Shown here in pieces: positions 33,299 through 42,942 of a DNA stretch of 64,000 nt. The DNA is taken from positions 124,001-188,000 of the forward strand of contig PGCN01000007.1 in the NCBI GenBank assembly GCA_002786385.1, read 5' to 3'. Position 1 is the first letter of the stretch, and the number at the start of each line of letters is the position of its first letter. The stretch comes from Flavobacterium sp. FEMGT703F (GTDB lineage: Bacteria; Bacteroidota; Bacteroidia; Flavobacteriales; Flavobacteriaceae). A model generated the notes under the pieces. It saw only the letters and a list, made by a program, of their open reading frames with translations, did no database searches and was not told where the DNA came from. A program made the translations under genes and the position numbers.

Positions 33299-34150
33299 TT
33301 ATTTCTTACCCCATTCTTTAATACTGTCGTTATTCATCTTAACATAATCAGCATTATTAGCTTTCTCCGCACCGGCTAATGATAATTTAGCGGTTTCGAT
33401 AGCGCCTGATTTGTTACCCATTTTAGCTTGGATTAACGATTTTAAACGCAAATGCCAAAAAGGAACATCATCCGGTTTAGCCATAGATACTGCTTTATTC
33501 ACATACTCTAAAGCTTTGTTTAAATCGCCTTCTGATTGGTATAAATACTGAGCCGATGAAAAATAGTCGCCAGCTGTTGGACCGGCTAATACTTTAGTAA
33601 TACTGGCCATAGCGGCTTTTTGCGTTGGCACTTCAAACTTAACGGAAACCATTGTTTTTTCCCATGAAATATCTAAAGTTGCACTGTCATTGGTTAAATT
33701 ATTGATGGCTATGGTAAAAGTTTCTACGTTGTTACCCAAAGCAATCGGATCTACGTTAGTTCGTAAAGCGACTTTGTTTTCATCCCATTTTTCAGGAGTT
33801 CCCCAATTGTCTGTATCGGTATAGAAAACCACTTCCCACATGTCAGCTTTTGGTGTTGTGAAAATAGCATATTTCCCTTTTTTCAAAGTATTGCCTTTAA
33901 TCACAACATCTTCACTAAAACTAACTATTGAATTCTGATTAGCACCAGTTCTCCAAAGACGACCAAATGGTACTAAATCTCCAAAAACAGGTCTTCCTTT
34001 AGCGCTTGGTCTGGAATATTCTACCGTAACATCAGTCAAACCAACTACTTGGTTTAAAGTAGATTTAGGACTTGGTTGCGGCGTTTTCACTTGGGCTTCA
34101 ATCGTAAAATTGGCTATCAATACAGCCAATGCTAAAATAATTTTTCTCAT
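33299..34150 (-). CDS. Secreted DUF2911 protein with TPR-like end
   Basis: 283 residues with signal peptide (about 1-19). Residues about 25-170 are a DUF2911 domain (SRPSAKGRPVFGDLVPFGRLWRTGANQ; later AIFTTPKADMWEVVFY), common in Bacteroidetes periplasmic proteins. The C-terminal 100 residues look like tetratricopeptide-type helices (YLYQSEGDLNKALEYVNKAV). Function unknown. A -7 box lies just upstream. Confidence 0.85.
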   Translation of the reverse strand: MRKIILALAVLIANFTIEAQVKTPQPSPKSTLNQVVGLTDVTVEYSRPSAKGRPVFGDLVPFGRLWRTGANQNSIVSFSEDVVIKGNTLKKGKYAIFTTPKADMWEVVFYTDTDNWGTPEKWDENKVALRTNVDPIALGNNVETFTIAINNLTNDSATLDISWEKTMVSVKFEVPTQKAAMASITKVLAGPTAGDYFSSAQYLYQSEGDLNKALEYVNKAVSMAKPDDVPFWHLRLKSLIQAKMGNKSGAIETAKLSLAGAEKANNADYVKMNNDSIKEWGKK

Positions 34151-34170
34151 GATGTTTTATTTAGTTTGTT

Positions 34171-34178
34171 CAAAATTA
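34171..34178 (-). promoter_or_regulatory. -7 box before the DUF2911 gene
   Basis: Minus strand TAATTTTG, an exact TAnnTTTG, with TTTG 16 bases further upstream (34195-34198). 20 bp before the start codon. Confidence 0.5.
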
Positions 34179-34289
34179 CAAATTGTGTGAGTTTCAAATG
34201 TTAATTAAAACTTAAATGAAATTATTTTTGTTTAACTTTTATCTTTTATCTTTAAACAATTTGTATTTTTACACCAAAGTTACATCAAC

Positions 34290-34760
34290 ATGAAAATTTA
34301 TACCTTACATACCAAACAAAACTTGCCCATTTCTCTAGACGAAGCTTGGGCATTTTTATCCGACCCAAAAAATCTAAAAACCATTACGCCGGATTATATG
34401 GGATTCAAAACCTTGTCCGGAGACGATAGACCCATGTTTCCGGGTCAAATAATTCAATATATAGTTACACCGGTTTTGGGTATTCCAATGAAGTGGGTAA
34501 CCGAAATTACACATGTAGTGGACAAAAAATATTTTGTTGATGAACAACGCTTTGGTCCTTACGCACTATGGCATCACAAGCACTTTTTGAAAGAAATTCC
34601 GGGTGGTGTAGAGATGGAAGATATTGTGGATTACAAAGTACCGATGGGCTTTATCGGACAATTGGTACATCCGTTTTTGGTAAAACCCAAGTTAAAGGAA
34701 ATCTTCGATTACCGTCATAAAAAATTAGTTGAACTATTTGGAGAATACAAAACGCAATAA
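34290..34760 (+). CDS. SRPBCC (START-like) family protein
   Basis: 156 residues, a hydrophobic-cavity fold protein of the SRPBCC superfamily (LPISLDEAWAFLSDPKNLKTITPDY at the start, HHKHFLKEIPGGVEMEDIVDYKVP in the middle). Such proteins bind lipids or small hydrophobic molecules. The SDR gene begins 1 bp after its stop codon, and two photolyase/cryptochrome genes follow, giving one light-repair operon. The ligand is unknown. SRPBCC-SDR-photolyase sets occur in several bacterial groups. Confidence 0.85.
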   Translation: MKIYTLHTKQNLPISLDEAWAFLSDPKNLKTITPDYMGFKTLSGDDRPMFPGQIIQYIVTPVLGIPMKWVTEITHVVDKKYFVDEQRFGPYALWHHKHFLKEIPGGVEMEDIVDYKVPMGFIGQLVHPFLVKPKLKEIFDYRHKKLVELFGEYKTQ

Positions 34761-34761
34761 G

Positions 34762-35460
34762 ATGAAAAATATTTTACTCATAGGTGGTTCTTACGGAATC
34801 GGTTTAGCGATTGCTAAAGAATTACAATACGAAAACAAAGTGTTCGTCGCTTCAAGAACCAACGAAGCGATTAACGATATGAACGTAACCCATATTCCGT
34901 TTGATGCAGCAACCGATACACTTGATACTTCCCTATTACCGGAAGTTATCGACGGATTTGTATATTGTCCGGGCAGTATCAATTTACGCCCGTTTCGAGG
35001 ATTAAAACCGGAAGCTTTTGAAAGCGATTTGCAAATTAATTTTATCAGTATGATCAAAGTGCTTCAAAGTGTATTGCCTAATTTATCAGCGGCGAACCAA
35101 TCGAGTGTTGTCTTATTTAGTTCAGTGGCAGCCGGAATGGGAATGCCTTTTCACACTAGTGTTGCCGCGGCCAAAGGAGCTATTGAAGGTTTTGCCAAAG
35201 CTTTAGCAGCCGAGTACGCTCCGAAAATCAGAGTGAATGTCATAGCACCTTCGTTAACGGATACGCCATTGGCTGAAAAATTCCTAAGTAACGAAGAAAA
35301 AAAGGAAAAATCGGCCCAACGCCATCCGTTAAAAAGAGTTGGCACTGCCGAAGACATGGCCAAAACCGCCAAATTTTTACTAAGTGAAGACAGTTCGTGG
35401 GTTTCCGGACAAATCTTCCATGTTGATGGCGGAATGTCGACTTTGTTGGTAAATAATTAA
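34762..35460 (+). CDS. SDR-family protein without the catalytic tyrosine
   Basis: 232 residues, start at 34762, one base after the SRPBCC stop codon. The fold is that of a short-chain dehydrogenase: GGSYGIG (8-14) is the cofactor loop, Ser121 and Lys138 are in the usual positions. But the YxxxK tyrosine is Val134 (HTSVAAAKGA) and NNAG is replaced by CPGS (69-72). C-terminal VNVIAPSLTDTPLAEKFL and WVSGQIFHVDGGM are typical. It may still bind NAD(P)H but is unlikely to be a normal oxidoreductase. It precedes two photolyase genes. Confidence 0.88.
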   Translation: MKNILLIGGSYGIGLAIAKELQYENKVFVASRTNEAINDMNVTHIPFDAATDTLDTSLLPEVIDGFVYCPGSINLRPFRGLKPEAFESDLQINFISMIKVLQSVLPNLSAANQSSVVLFSSVAAGMGMPFHTSVAAAKGAIEGFAKALAAEYAPKIRVNVIAPSLTDTPLAEKFLSNEEKKEKSAQRHPLKRVGTAEDMAKTAKFLLSEDSSWVSGQIFHVDGGMSTLLVNN

Positions 35461-35480
35461 AGTTTAACAAGATTAAGCTA

Positions 35481-36767
35481 ATGGATATATTCTGGTTCAG
35501 ACGTGACTTGCGATTAGAGGATAACGCCGGACTCTTTCACGCTTTACAAAGTGATCAGGAAGTGTTGCCAATTTTTATTTTTGATCAAAACATACTTTCG
35601 CAATTGCCTAAAAACGATGCGAGAGTATCATTCATACATGATCAACTATCGAAAATACAAAGTCAGCTTAAAAAAATCGGCAAATCATTAGCGGTTTTTT
35701 ATGGCGATCCGTTCGAAGTTTACAACAAGATATTGTCTGAAAACAGTATAAAAACGGTTTATACCAACCACGATTACGAACCTTATGCCAGGAAGCGCGA
35801 TTTAGAATTGTATCAACTTTTCAAAGAATACAATATCGAATTCAAAACCAGTAAAGACCAGGTTATTTTTGAGAAAAGCGAAGTCGTAAAAGACGATGGA
35901 ACACCTTATGTAGTGTATACACCTTACTCTAATAAGTGGAAGGAAAATTTCAAAAAAATAAGCTTAACCCATTACAATTCTGAAGCTTATTTACAAAAAA
36001 TAGCACTTCACTCCTATCCGTTTTTAAGTTTGGATGAGATTGGTTTTGAGCCATCAAGTATTGCGGTCACTCCTTTTGATGTTTCCGAATCGCTTATCGA
36101 TAACTACGAAGCTACGCGCAACTTTCCGGCAATGAATAAGACATCTTATCTTGGAATTTATTTGCGCTTCGGAGCTGTATCGGTGCGTCAAATGGTCGCC
36201 AAAGCATTGCAAAGCAAAAATGAAACTTTTTTGAAAGAACTGATTTGGCGTGAATTTTTTATGCAAATTCTGTGGCATTTTCCACATACAGTCAATAAAA
36301 GTTTCAAACCGAAATACGATGAAATTCACTGGGATAATAATGAATCCTTATTCCAACAATGGTGTGAAGGCAAAACCGGTTATCCATTCGTAGATGCCGG
36401 CATGCGTGAACTCAACGCTACCGGTCACATGCACAACAGGGTTCGTATGATTACTGCCAGCTTTTTGTGCAAACATTTACTTATTGATTGGCGCTGGGGC
36501 GAAGCTTACTTTGCTCAAAAACTATTGGATTACGAACAAGCCAGCAACGTAGGCAATTGGCAGTGGGCAGCCGGCAGTGGTGTTGATGCCGCGCCATACT
36601 TCAGAATTTTCAATCCGACTGAACAAATTAAAAAGTTTGATAAGGATTTGGTTTACATCAAGAAATGGATACCCGAACTGAATAGTTTATCCTATCCACA
36701 ACCTGTAGTTGACCATAAAACAGCCCGAGAAAAATGTTTGATTGTTTATAAACAAGCTGTCGGCTAA
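35481..36767 (+). CDS. phrB: Class I deoxyribodipyrimidine photolyase
   Basis: 428 residues, slightly short for the family. N-terminal antenna domain ([19 protein letters not shown]) and C-terminal FAD domain with [28 protein letters not shown] and [21 protein letters not shown], all typical of CPD photolyases. It uses blue light and FADH- to split pyrimidine dimers in DNA. The start of the next gene overlaps its stop codon by one base. Confidence 0.95.
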   Translation: MDIFWFRRDLRLEDNAGLFHALQSDQEVLPIFIFDQNILSQLPKNDARVSFIHDQLSKIQSQLKKIGKSLAVFYGDPFEVYNKILSENSIKTVYTNHDYEPYARKRDLELYQLFKEYNIEFKTSKDQVIFEKSEVVKDDGTPYVVYTPYSNKWKENFKKISLTHYNSEAYLQKIALHSYPFLSLDEIGFEPSSIAVTPFDVSESLIDNYEATRNFPAMNKTSYLGIYLRFGAVSVRQMVAKALQSKNETFLKELIWREFFMQILWHFPHTVNKSFKPKYDEIHWDNNESLFQQWCEGKTGYPFVDAGMRELNATGHMHNRVRMITASFLCKHLLIDWRWGEAYFAQKLLDYEQASNVGNWQWAAGSGVDAAPYFRIFNPTEQIKKFDKDLVYIKKWIPELNSLSYPQPVVDHKTAREKCLIVYKQAVG

Positions 36768-38221
36768 TGAATATAGTTTGGTTCAAAAGAGATTTACGCT
36801 TGCACGATAACGAAGCGCTGTACCGTGCCTTAGAGGCGCCGGGGAAAGCTCTTTTACTTTATATTTTGGAGCCCTCATTGCAAAACGATTCGCATTACAG
36901 TCAGCGGCATTTTGATTTTATCAAACAATCTTTAGAAGAATTACAAGCCGAACTGTTGCCTTATCATACCCAAATACTTATAGTAGAAGAAGAAGCCGAA
37001 ACCGTGTTCAAAAAATTAATTGAATCAATTTCTGTTCGCGGTGTTTATTCTCATCAGGAAACCGGTCTTAAAGTTACTTATGATCGAGACTTGGCTGTGG
37101 CCGAGATATTGAAAGAACATGGTATTCCTTGGCATGAATTTATAACAAACGGCGTAATTCGCGGATTGCAAAATCGCAAACACTGGAAAGAAGATTGGTA
37201 CGATTTTATGGAGAAACCTTGTTTTCCGTTCAAAGCCGATAGCCGAAGTTTTATCAAATATCGCGAATTAGAAGCCATAGAAAATTATTTTACCATACCG
37301 AGTTTAAAAACAGACAAAAACTCACCTTTTCAAAAAGGAGGTACTAAAATCGGCTGGCGTTATTTGACTTCTTTTTTAGAAGAACGCGTTGAAAACTACA
37401 GTCGACACATCTCCAAACCCGAAGCAGCTCGCAAAGGTTGCAGTCGACTTTCACCTTACATAGCTTGGGGGAATTTATCGGTACGACAAGTATACCAAGC
37501 TGCCGGTTTAAAAGCCAAAAGCGGTAAAAACAAACGTCAAATTGCCAATTTTGCTTCTCGTTTACGATGGCAAGCTCATTTTATTCAGAAGTTTGAAATG
37601 GAATGTGAAATGGAGTTTGTGGCGGTGAACAAAGGCTACCGAAACTTAAAGCAATTCGTTCGTGAAGATTGGCATGTGGCTTGGGCTATGGGTAAAACCG
37701 GAGTGCCTATAGTAGATGCTTGTATGCGTTGCCTCAATACAACCGGTTATTTAAACTTTCGTATGCGCGCTTTGGTAGTTTCGTTTTACACCCATCATTT
37801 GTTTCAACCTTGGCAAAATTGCAGTCCACACCTTGCCCAACAGTTCCTAGATTTTGAACCCGGCATTCATTATCCGCAAATTCAAATGCAAGCCGGCGTA
37901 ACGGGAATCAATACTTTACGTGTTTACAATCCGGTGAAAAATGCTGTAGAACACGATCCGGAAGGTGAGTTTATCAAAAAATGGGTCCCGGAATTGGCTC
38001 ACTTGCCTACTCCATTTGTCCATGAACCCTGGAAGTTAACACCCATTGAGCAAGTTTTTCATGAGTTCATACCGGGTAAAAACTATCCGTTACCGATTGT
38101 TAACTTAGAAGAAGCCAGAAAGAAATCATCCGAATTTTTTTGGGGTATGCGAAAAGAAGCCTCTGTAAAGTCAGACAGTAAAAGGGTTTTAGCCAAACAT
38201 ACTTTGCCGGATAGAGAATAA
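36767..38221 (+). CDS. Cryptochrome/photolyase family protein
   Basis: 484 residues. The antenna domain is present ([19 protein letters not shown]) and the FAD domain has [19 protein letters not shown] and [17 protein letters not shown]. The class I photolyase segment around NWQW is replaced by a different one ([21 protein letters not shown] occurs there). That is characteristic of a separate bacterial subgroup, for which repair activity or a light-sensor role is not established. It carries an extra basic C-terminal tail. Together with the gene just before it forms a two-photolyase operon. Confidence 0.92.
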   Translation: MNIVWFKRDLRLHDNEALYRALEAPGKALLLYILEPSLQNDSHYSQRHFDFIKQSLEELQAELLPYHTQILIVEEEAETVFKKLIESISVRGVYSHQETGLKVTYDRDLAVAEILKEHGIPWHEFITNGVIRGLQNRKHWKEDWYDFMEKPCFPFKADSRSFIKYRELEAIENYFTIPSLKTDKNSPFQKGGTKIGWRYLTSFLEERVENYSRHISKPEAARKGCSRLSPYIAWGNLSVRQVYQAAGLKAKSGKNKRQIANFASRLRWQAHFIQKFEMECEMEFVAVNKGYRNLKQFVREDWHVAWAMGKTGVPIVDACMRCLNTTGYLNFRMRALVVSFYTHHLFQPWQNCSPHLAQQFLDFEPGIHYPQIQMQAGVTGINTLRVYNPVKNAVEHDPEGEFIKKWVPELAHLPTPFVHEPWKLTPIEQVFHEFIPGKNYPLPIVNLEEARKKSSEFFWGMRKEASVKSDSKRVLAKHTLPDRE

Positions 38222-38227
38222 AGTTAA

Positions 38228-38890
38228 CTAACTGGTTGTAATAGATTTAATACTGTCGTAACTCAGCTCGTTAAAGTGTTTGATTACTTTATCGGCTTTA
38301 GAATAATCTTGCATTTTGGAGTGAAAACTGTCGTAACCGATACAGTAAATTCCGGCTGCTTTGGCTGCTAATATTCCGTTAGTACTGTCTTCAATCACTA
38401 TGCAATTTTCCACAGGTGTTTGCGCTAAAAAAGCTGCGTGTTGGAATATGGCCGGATGGGGTTTCGACTTCGGAAAATCTTCTCCGGAAACAATATGGGA
38501 AAAATATTGATGCAATCCGAATCGATTGAAAATCCTGTTGATGGTTACGGTAGCCGATGAGGAAGCTAAAACCAGTTGCATTCCATTGGCATATAACTCT
38601 TTTATTAAATCCTCAACGCCTTCCAACAAGTACAAATCTTCCTTTTGATCAAAAGCTGCGTTAAATAATTCGCGCTTGGTTTCAACTAAAGTAGTTACCT
38701 CTTCTTGCAGATTGAATGCTACTTTCAAACGCTCAAAAATATTTTTAGTCGAATTACCCGTGAACGAAGCATACATTTCGGGGCTAACCTCAATATTTAG
38801 CTTTTTAAAATGTTGGTTATAGGCATAATGATGTACCGGTTCGGTATCTACAATTACGCCATCCATGTCGAAAATTACGGTTTGTATCAT
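38228..38890 (-). CDS. HAD-family phosphatase (beta-phosphoglucomutase-like)
   Basis: 220 residues. Motif I is FDMDGVIVDTEP (nucleophile Asp), motif II is the ASSSATVT stretch, motif III SKPHPAIF, and motif IV IVIEDSTNGILAAKAAG. A helical cap sits after motif I. The group includes beta-phosphoglucomutases and sugar-phosphate phosphatases. The gene is convergent with the photolyase operon (6 bp between stops) and last in a leftward operon with the DUF1648 and TcdA genes. Confidence 0.9.
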   Translation of the reverse strand: MIQTVIFDMDGVIVDTEPVHHYAYNQHFKKLNIEVSPEMYASFTGNSTKNIFERLKVAFNLQEEVTTLVETKRELFNAAFDQKEDLYLLEGVEDLIKELYANGMQLVLASSSATVTINRIFNRFGLHQYFSHIVSGEDFPKSKPHPAIFQHAAFLAQTPVENCIVIEDSTNGILAAKAAGIYCIGYDSFHSKMQDYSKADKVIKHFNELSYDSIKSITTS

Positions 38891-38921
38891 GATAAGGTTC
38901 TGAGGAGCTGAGATAATCGGG

Positions 38922-39425
38922 TTAAGAGTTTTTAGACAATTGGATTAAAAAATAAAATAGCGGACCGAAAATCATTGCAAAAAGTAAGAGCAAAAACCAT
39001 CTTCCCAACACATCCGGCCAAGATAGAGCGATTTGTACTGTTTTGTAATCCAATGTAAAAAAGACAAGTAAGACAAACACTTTTAATACCCTAATCATTC
39101 TGGTCATGATTCGGTATTGTACTTCAGCATTAGCTTCGGTAATGGTTGCCGTATAATTCATTTTGTGTGGAAACCGACTAAAAACAGTCAACATCACATA
39201 TAAAACTGTTGACACTATGGGCAATCCTAAAATAGTTTCTTTGGAACCAAAGCCATCGGGTTTACCGCCACCGCCAAAATGGGTTGGAATGACTTCAGGC
39301 AGTAACCCATAATAATTAATGGTAAAAATCCAAAAACCGATCAAAGTTAACAATCCCAACACTTCAACACTTCGGTCGAAAGGCCTTAATGGAAGTTTTA
39401 GAATCGGTCGGTCTGAATCAGCCAT
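38922..39425 (-). CDS. DUF1648-domain membrane protein
   Basis: 167 residues with about four hydrophobic segments. The N-terminal part is the DUF1648 region (YYGLLPEVIPTHFGGGGKPDGFGSKETI), found in small membrane proteins and in some extracytoplasmic sensors. Function unknown. Its start codon is immediately after the tcdA stop codon, so it is probably translated coupled to it. Confidence 0.85.
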   Translation of the reverse strand: MADSDRPILKLPLRPFDRSVEVLGLLTLIGFWIFTINYYGLLPEVIPTHFGGGGKPDGFGSKETILGLPIVSTVLYVMLTVFSRFPHKMNYTATITEANAEVQYRIMTRMIRVLKVFVLLVFFTLDYKTVQIALSWPDVLGRWFLLLLFAMIFGPLFYFLIQLSKNS

Positions 39426-40148
39426 CTAATTATCTTTTTTTAGTAAATATTTCACCACGGTTTCAGCAGCATGCAATCCAAACAAACAAGGCATCCAACT
39501 GTTGGTTCCGTAAAACGATTTTTTGAAGTTGGTGCCATCCGTCATTTTTACACTGCTTTCATCAGGTCTTTCATAAGAATAAACAACTTTCACGCCGCTC
39601 GAAATGCCTTCTTTTTTAAGACGTTTTCGCACCACTTTCGCCAGCGGACAATAATCGGTTTTACGGATATCGGTCACTTTTACCTTAGAAGCTTCATATT
39701 TGCCACCGGCGCCCATATTACTGATGACTTTTACGCCTTTTCTTTTGGCCGCCATGATTAAATTCAATTTAGGCGTTACGCTATCGATACAATCCAATAC
39801 GTAATCAAAATCGGCGGTAACTATTTCGTTGGCTCTTTCGGGAGAGAGAAATTCTTGTACGGGAGTTAAATTCAACTCGGGATTAATATCCATCAAACGT
39901 GCAGCCATCAAACTTACTTTGGGCAATCCTACCGTAGAATGCAAAGCGGGTAATTGTCGGTTAATGTTCGTAATATCAACTACATCGCCATCTACTATGG
40001 TCATGTTTCCTACACCGGCTCTGGCCAAAAACTCAGCCGCAAACGAGCCAACGCCACCCAATCCAACTACCAAAACATTCGCTTTTTTTAAACGATTTAA
40101 TCCTTCTTCTTTAAATAATAGTTCAGCTCTTTCCTGCCACTTTGCCAT
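39426..40148 (-). CDS. tcdA: tRNA threonylcarbamoyladenosine dehydratase
   Basis: 240 residues, E1-like/ThiF superfamily. The ATP site GLGGVGSFAAEFLARAGVG is intact, followed by NRQLPAL, and LDCIDSVTPKLNLI. TcdA cyclises N6-threonylcarbamoyladenosine in tRNA to its hydantoin form. Cys residues near YCPLAKVVRKRLKKEGI are as in TcdA. It heads a leftward operon with the DUF1648 and HAD genes. Confidence 0.93.
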   Translation of the reverse strand: MAKWQERAELLFKEEGLNRLKKANVLVVGLGGVGSFAAEFLARAGVGNMTIVDGDVVDITNINRQLPALHSTVGLPKVSLMAARLMDINPELNLTPVQEFLSPERANEIVTADFDYVLDCIDSVTPKLNLIMAAKRKGVKVISNMGAGGKYEASKVKVTDIRKTDYCPLAKVVRKRLKKEGISSGVKVVYSYERPDESSVKMTDGTNFKKSFYGTNSWMPCLFGLHAAETVVKYLLKKDN

Positions 40149-40239
40149 TGTAATGCGAATTAATGAAATACGATTTTAAAGCGGCAAAAATAAGGAAAAA
40201 TACGTAGTGTAAAAAGTAGAATGTCTTTGTGAAAAAGAT

Positions 40240-40884
40240 TTATAATTTAAAAACTTTGCTCCAGTTTGAAGCAACTTGTTTTTTCAATTCAGTTAAACTA
40301 AGAGCTTTAATGACTGAAGCTTTATCGTAAACTTCGATTAATGTTTCCTCCAGGGTATCTGTTTCCAAAAAAAAGCGATCATTGGGTACCAATCGAAATA
40401 CAGCTGCCAATTCGGGATTCCGCAACAAATATTTCCCAAAAGACAAATAAAAACCACAATCCAATAAGGACTTTGCGGTTTGCTCATTTTTAGAAAATCC
40501 GTGTAAAATAACCGGTACTTTGATAGGTCGTTTTTTATGAATAGCAATCAATTCCTGATAAGCCGCGACCAAATGCAATACTAAAGGTTTGTGGTACTTT
40601 TCAGCCAAGGCAATTTGTTTTTCAAAAACTTCGGTTTGCAAGGCCATAGGAATATCGATTCGCTTGTCTAGGCCACATTCACCCAATGCCCAACATTCGG
40701 GTAATTGTAACTTTTGTTCCATGAATTGCAAATCGCTTTCCAATCGGTTTTCCACTATATACCAAGGATGAATCCCGATGGAATATTGCGGAATACCTAC
40801 AACAAACTCCCACGGATATTGGTTTACCAATTCGGTTATTTCCGAATCATTAGTGAAGCGATGCGTATGTAAGTTGTAAAACAT
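40240..40884 (-). CDS. TatD-family metal-dependent hydrolase
   Basis: 214 residues, shorter than the usual 255-265 of TatD DNases. Metal ligands are visible: HTH near the start, the Glu in ALGECGLDKR, His in LVLHLVAA, His in ILHGFSKN, and Asp in ETDTLEE. It may be a nuclease acting on 3' ends or a related hydrolase. The loss is spread through loops, not a clean truncation. Its ATG overlaps the stop codon of the DUF1684 gene by one base. Confidence 0.85.
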   Translation of the reverse strand: MFYNLHTHRFTNDSEITELVNQYPWEFVVGIPQYSIGIHPWYIVENRLESDLQFMEQKLQLPECWALGECGLDKRIDIPMALQTEVFEKQIALAEKYHKPLVLHLVAAYQELIAIHKKRPIKVPVILHGFSKNEQTAKSLLDCGFYLSFGKYLLRNPELAAVFRLVPNDRFFLETDTLEETLIEVYDKASVIKALSLTELKKQVASNWSKVFKL

Positions 40885-41471
40885 TAGTCGTGAAACTTTT
40901 TAACGCCTGCCAAAATTTCGATAGGCAAATCGTTTTCCAAAGGCACAATCGGACAAGAATATTTATGATTGTAAGCGCAATACGGATTGTATGCTTTGTT
41001 AAAATCGATAGTCACTGTTTCGGTTTTGGGAATACGCATATCAATGTAGCGACCGCCGATATAGCTTTCTTTGCCGCAGGTTAAATCAGAAAATGGCAAA
41101 AACAAATAATCTTCATAGCCTTCTTTTTTACTCAATTCGATGTTTTGGTAAACATTTAGCTTAAATGATTTTCCGTCAATTTGGAACAACAGTTCGCCGT
41201 ACTTCTTGTATTCCGGTAAACGAGTGGTTGAAGTTTTCATTTTAAAAACCTTTTCCTTAGGTGTTCTGACAAATTTAGCCTCTACTATAAACTTCTCATC
41301 AATGGGATAAAATTCCAGCGATTGGAATACTTTGAAATCTTCATCGGTGAGCGGACTTTCCTCGCGATTGGCAAATTCTCTGTTGAGATTGGCTTGAAAT
41401 TCGGCTGCGGTTTCTTGAGACATTACAAAAGAAACATGCATTAACATTAAAAAAGAAAGTAGTTTTTTCAT
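40884..41471 (-). CDS. Secreted DUF1684 protein
   Basis: 195 residues with signal peptide (about 1-18, MKKLLSFLMLMHVSFVMSQ). The rest is a DUF1684 domain, with the diagnostic FLPFSDLTCGKESYIGGRY and FNKAYNPYCAYNHKYSCPI. No activity is established for the family. The stop codon overlaps the TatD start. A TATTTTTG box lies 15 bp before the start codon (41486-41493, minus strand). Confidence 0.88.
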   Translation of the reverse strand: MKKLLSFLMLMHVSFVMSQETAAEFQANLNREFANREESPLTDEDFKVFQSLEFYPIDEKFIVEAKFVRTPKEKVFKMKTSTTRLPEYKKYGELLFQIDGKSFKLNVYQNIELSKKEGYEDYLFLPFSDLTCGKESYIGGRYIDMRIPKTETVTIDFNKAYNPYCAYNHKYSCPIVPLENDLPIEILAGVKKFHD

Positions 41472-41550
41472 CGGACACTTTTCAACAAAAATAACACAAA
41501 AAATGTTGGGAAACTCAGAAAGTTGTTGGCTCCAAAAAGCAGGAACTTCG

Positions 41551-41558
41551 TACCTTTA
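41551..41558 (+). promoter_or_regulatory. -7 box before the MFS gene
   Basis: TACCTTTA matches seven of eight consensus positions (TAnnTTTG) and lies 18 bp before the ATG at 41577; TTG at 41526-41528 is 22 bases upstream. Confidence 0.4.
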
Positions 41559-41576
41559 CCCTATCAATCGATTCTC

Positions 41577-42809
41577 ATGCTCAAAACGGCTTTCCAACGC
41601 TATATCGATAACTTCAAAGGTTTTTCCAGAGAAATTTGGATACTAACCTTGATTACTTTTATCAATCGAGCCGGAACCATGGTTTTGCCTTTCTTGTCTA
41701 AATATTTAAAGGAAGATTTAGGATTTAGCTACGGACAAGTCGGATGGATTATGGTTTGTTTCGGCGTTGGTTCGATGTTAGGTTCTTGGTTGGGCGGCAA
41801 ACTTTCGGATAAAATCGGATTCTATAAAATCATGATTTTCAGTTTGCTCACCAGCGGTTTGTTGTTTTTGGCGATACAGTTTGTCACCAGTTTTATCGGT
41901 CTTTGCATCAGTATGTTCGTAATCATGTCGGTTGCCGATATGTACCGACCGGCGATGTTTGTTTCTATTGGAGCTTATGCCAAACCGGAAAATCGTACAC
42001 GTGCATTAACTTTAGTTCGTTTGGCCATTAATTTAGGTTTCGCTGCCGGTCCGGCTTTAGGAGGCTTAATCATAATGAGTATTGGGTATAAAGGCTTGTT
42101 TTGGGTCGACGGTTTGAGCTGTATCATAGCCATTTCAATTTTCTGGCTCAAAGTAAAAGAGAAGAAAAAATCGGCTTTCACCGACAAAGAACATCCGGGA
42201 GAAATATTGACCCATTCGGTTTTTAAAGACAAACCATTTTGGTTGTTTTTGTTTACTTGCTTGGTTTCGGGGATATTGTTTTTTCAAGTTTTTACCACTA
42301 TTCCACTCTACCACCGAGAACAATTTAATTTGTCTGAATTCCAAACCGGATTATTACTCACCATGAACGGTTTACTGGTTTTCTTTTGCGAAATGCCGAT
42401 AGTAAGTTATGTAGAGAGAAAGAAAATCAACAAAGTAAAGATGGTTACTTTAGGTTGTTTGCTTATGGCCATCAGTATGTTTTTGATGCTCATCAATACT
42501 TGGGTTGGCATATTAACTATTATGATGTTGTTTATGACTTTCGCAGAAATGTTTGCTTTTCCGTTCTCCAATTCGGTAGCTTTGAGTCGCGCTCCAAAGG
42601 GTCACGAAGGTCGCTATATGGCCATTTATACCATGAGTTTCAGTTTGGCTCACATCCTCAGTGCCAAAGTTGGTATGGAAATTATTGAATACTATAAAAC
42701 CGATGGCTATCAAATGAATTGGCTCTACATGGGAACATTCGGATTGCTGGGAACGGCCTGTGGTTTTTGGGTATACAAACTCATTCAAGCTGAAAACAAA
42801 CCATTGTAA
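41577..42809 (+). CDS. MFS transporter
   Basis: 410 residues from the ATG at 41577 (MLKTAFQRYIDNF); an upstream TTG start is less likely since a promoter lies between. About 12 TM helices with the MFS loop motif GSWLGGKLSDKIGFYK after helix 2. The substrate is unknown; a drug or metabolite exporter of the DHA1-like type is likely. It is a single gene facing right, with no regulator directly beside it. Confidence 0.9.
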   Translation: MLKTAFQRYIDNFKGFSREIWILTLITFINRAGTMVLPFLSKYLKEDLGFSYGQVGWIMVCFGVGSMLGSWLGGKLSDKIGFYKIMIFSLLTSGLLFLAIQFVTSFIGLCISMFVIMSVADMYRPAMFVSIGAYAKPENRTRALTLVRLAINLGFAAGPALGGLIIMSIGYKGLFWVDGLSCIIAISIFWLKVKEKKKSAFTDKEHPGEILTHSVFKDKPFWLFLFTCLVSGILFFQVFTTIPLYHREQFNLSEFQTGLLLTMNGLLVFFCEMPIVSYVERKKINKVKMVTLGCLLMAISMFLMLINTWVGILTIMMLFMTFAEMFAFPFSNSVALSRAPKGHEGRYMAIYTMSFSLAHILSAKVGMEIIEYYKTDGYQMNWLYMGTFGLLGTACGFWVYKLIQAENKPL

Positions 42810-42852
42810 ATCAATCACTTTATCACGTAAATTCACTATAAAACTTAAAATT

Positions 42853-42898
42853 TAGTTAAATAACTATAAATTTAGTTGTGTAACTACAAAAATAGTTA
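42853..42898 (+). promoter_or_regulatory. BlaI operator array with 20-bp period
   Basis: Three copies of one site, exactly 20 bp apart. TAGTTAAATAACTA (42853-42866) is a perfect dyad, TAGTTGTGTAACTA (42873-42886) is a near-perfect dyad, and TAGTTA (42893-42898) is a half-site. The second dyad contains the -33 TTG of the promoter and the third touches the -7 box. Bound BlaI would block transcription of blaI-blaR1. Confidence 0.75.
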
Positions 42899-42906
42899 TA
42901 GGTTTG
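42876..42906 (+). promoter_or_regulatory. Promoter of blaI-blaR1
   Basis: TTG at 42876-42878, a 20-base spacer and TAGGTTTG at 42899-42906, an exact TAnnTTTG. Transcription should start near 42913, about 30 bases before the ATG. The boxes are inside the operator array. Confidence 0.75.
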
Positions 42907-42942
42907 TTTTGTCCATTTGATAAAACGATTAAAACCATAACT

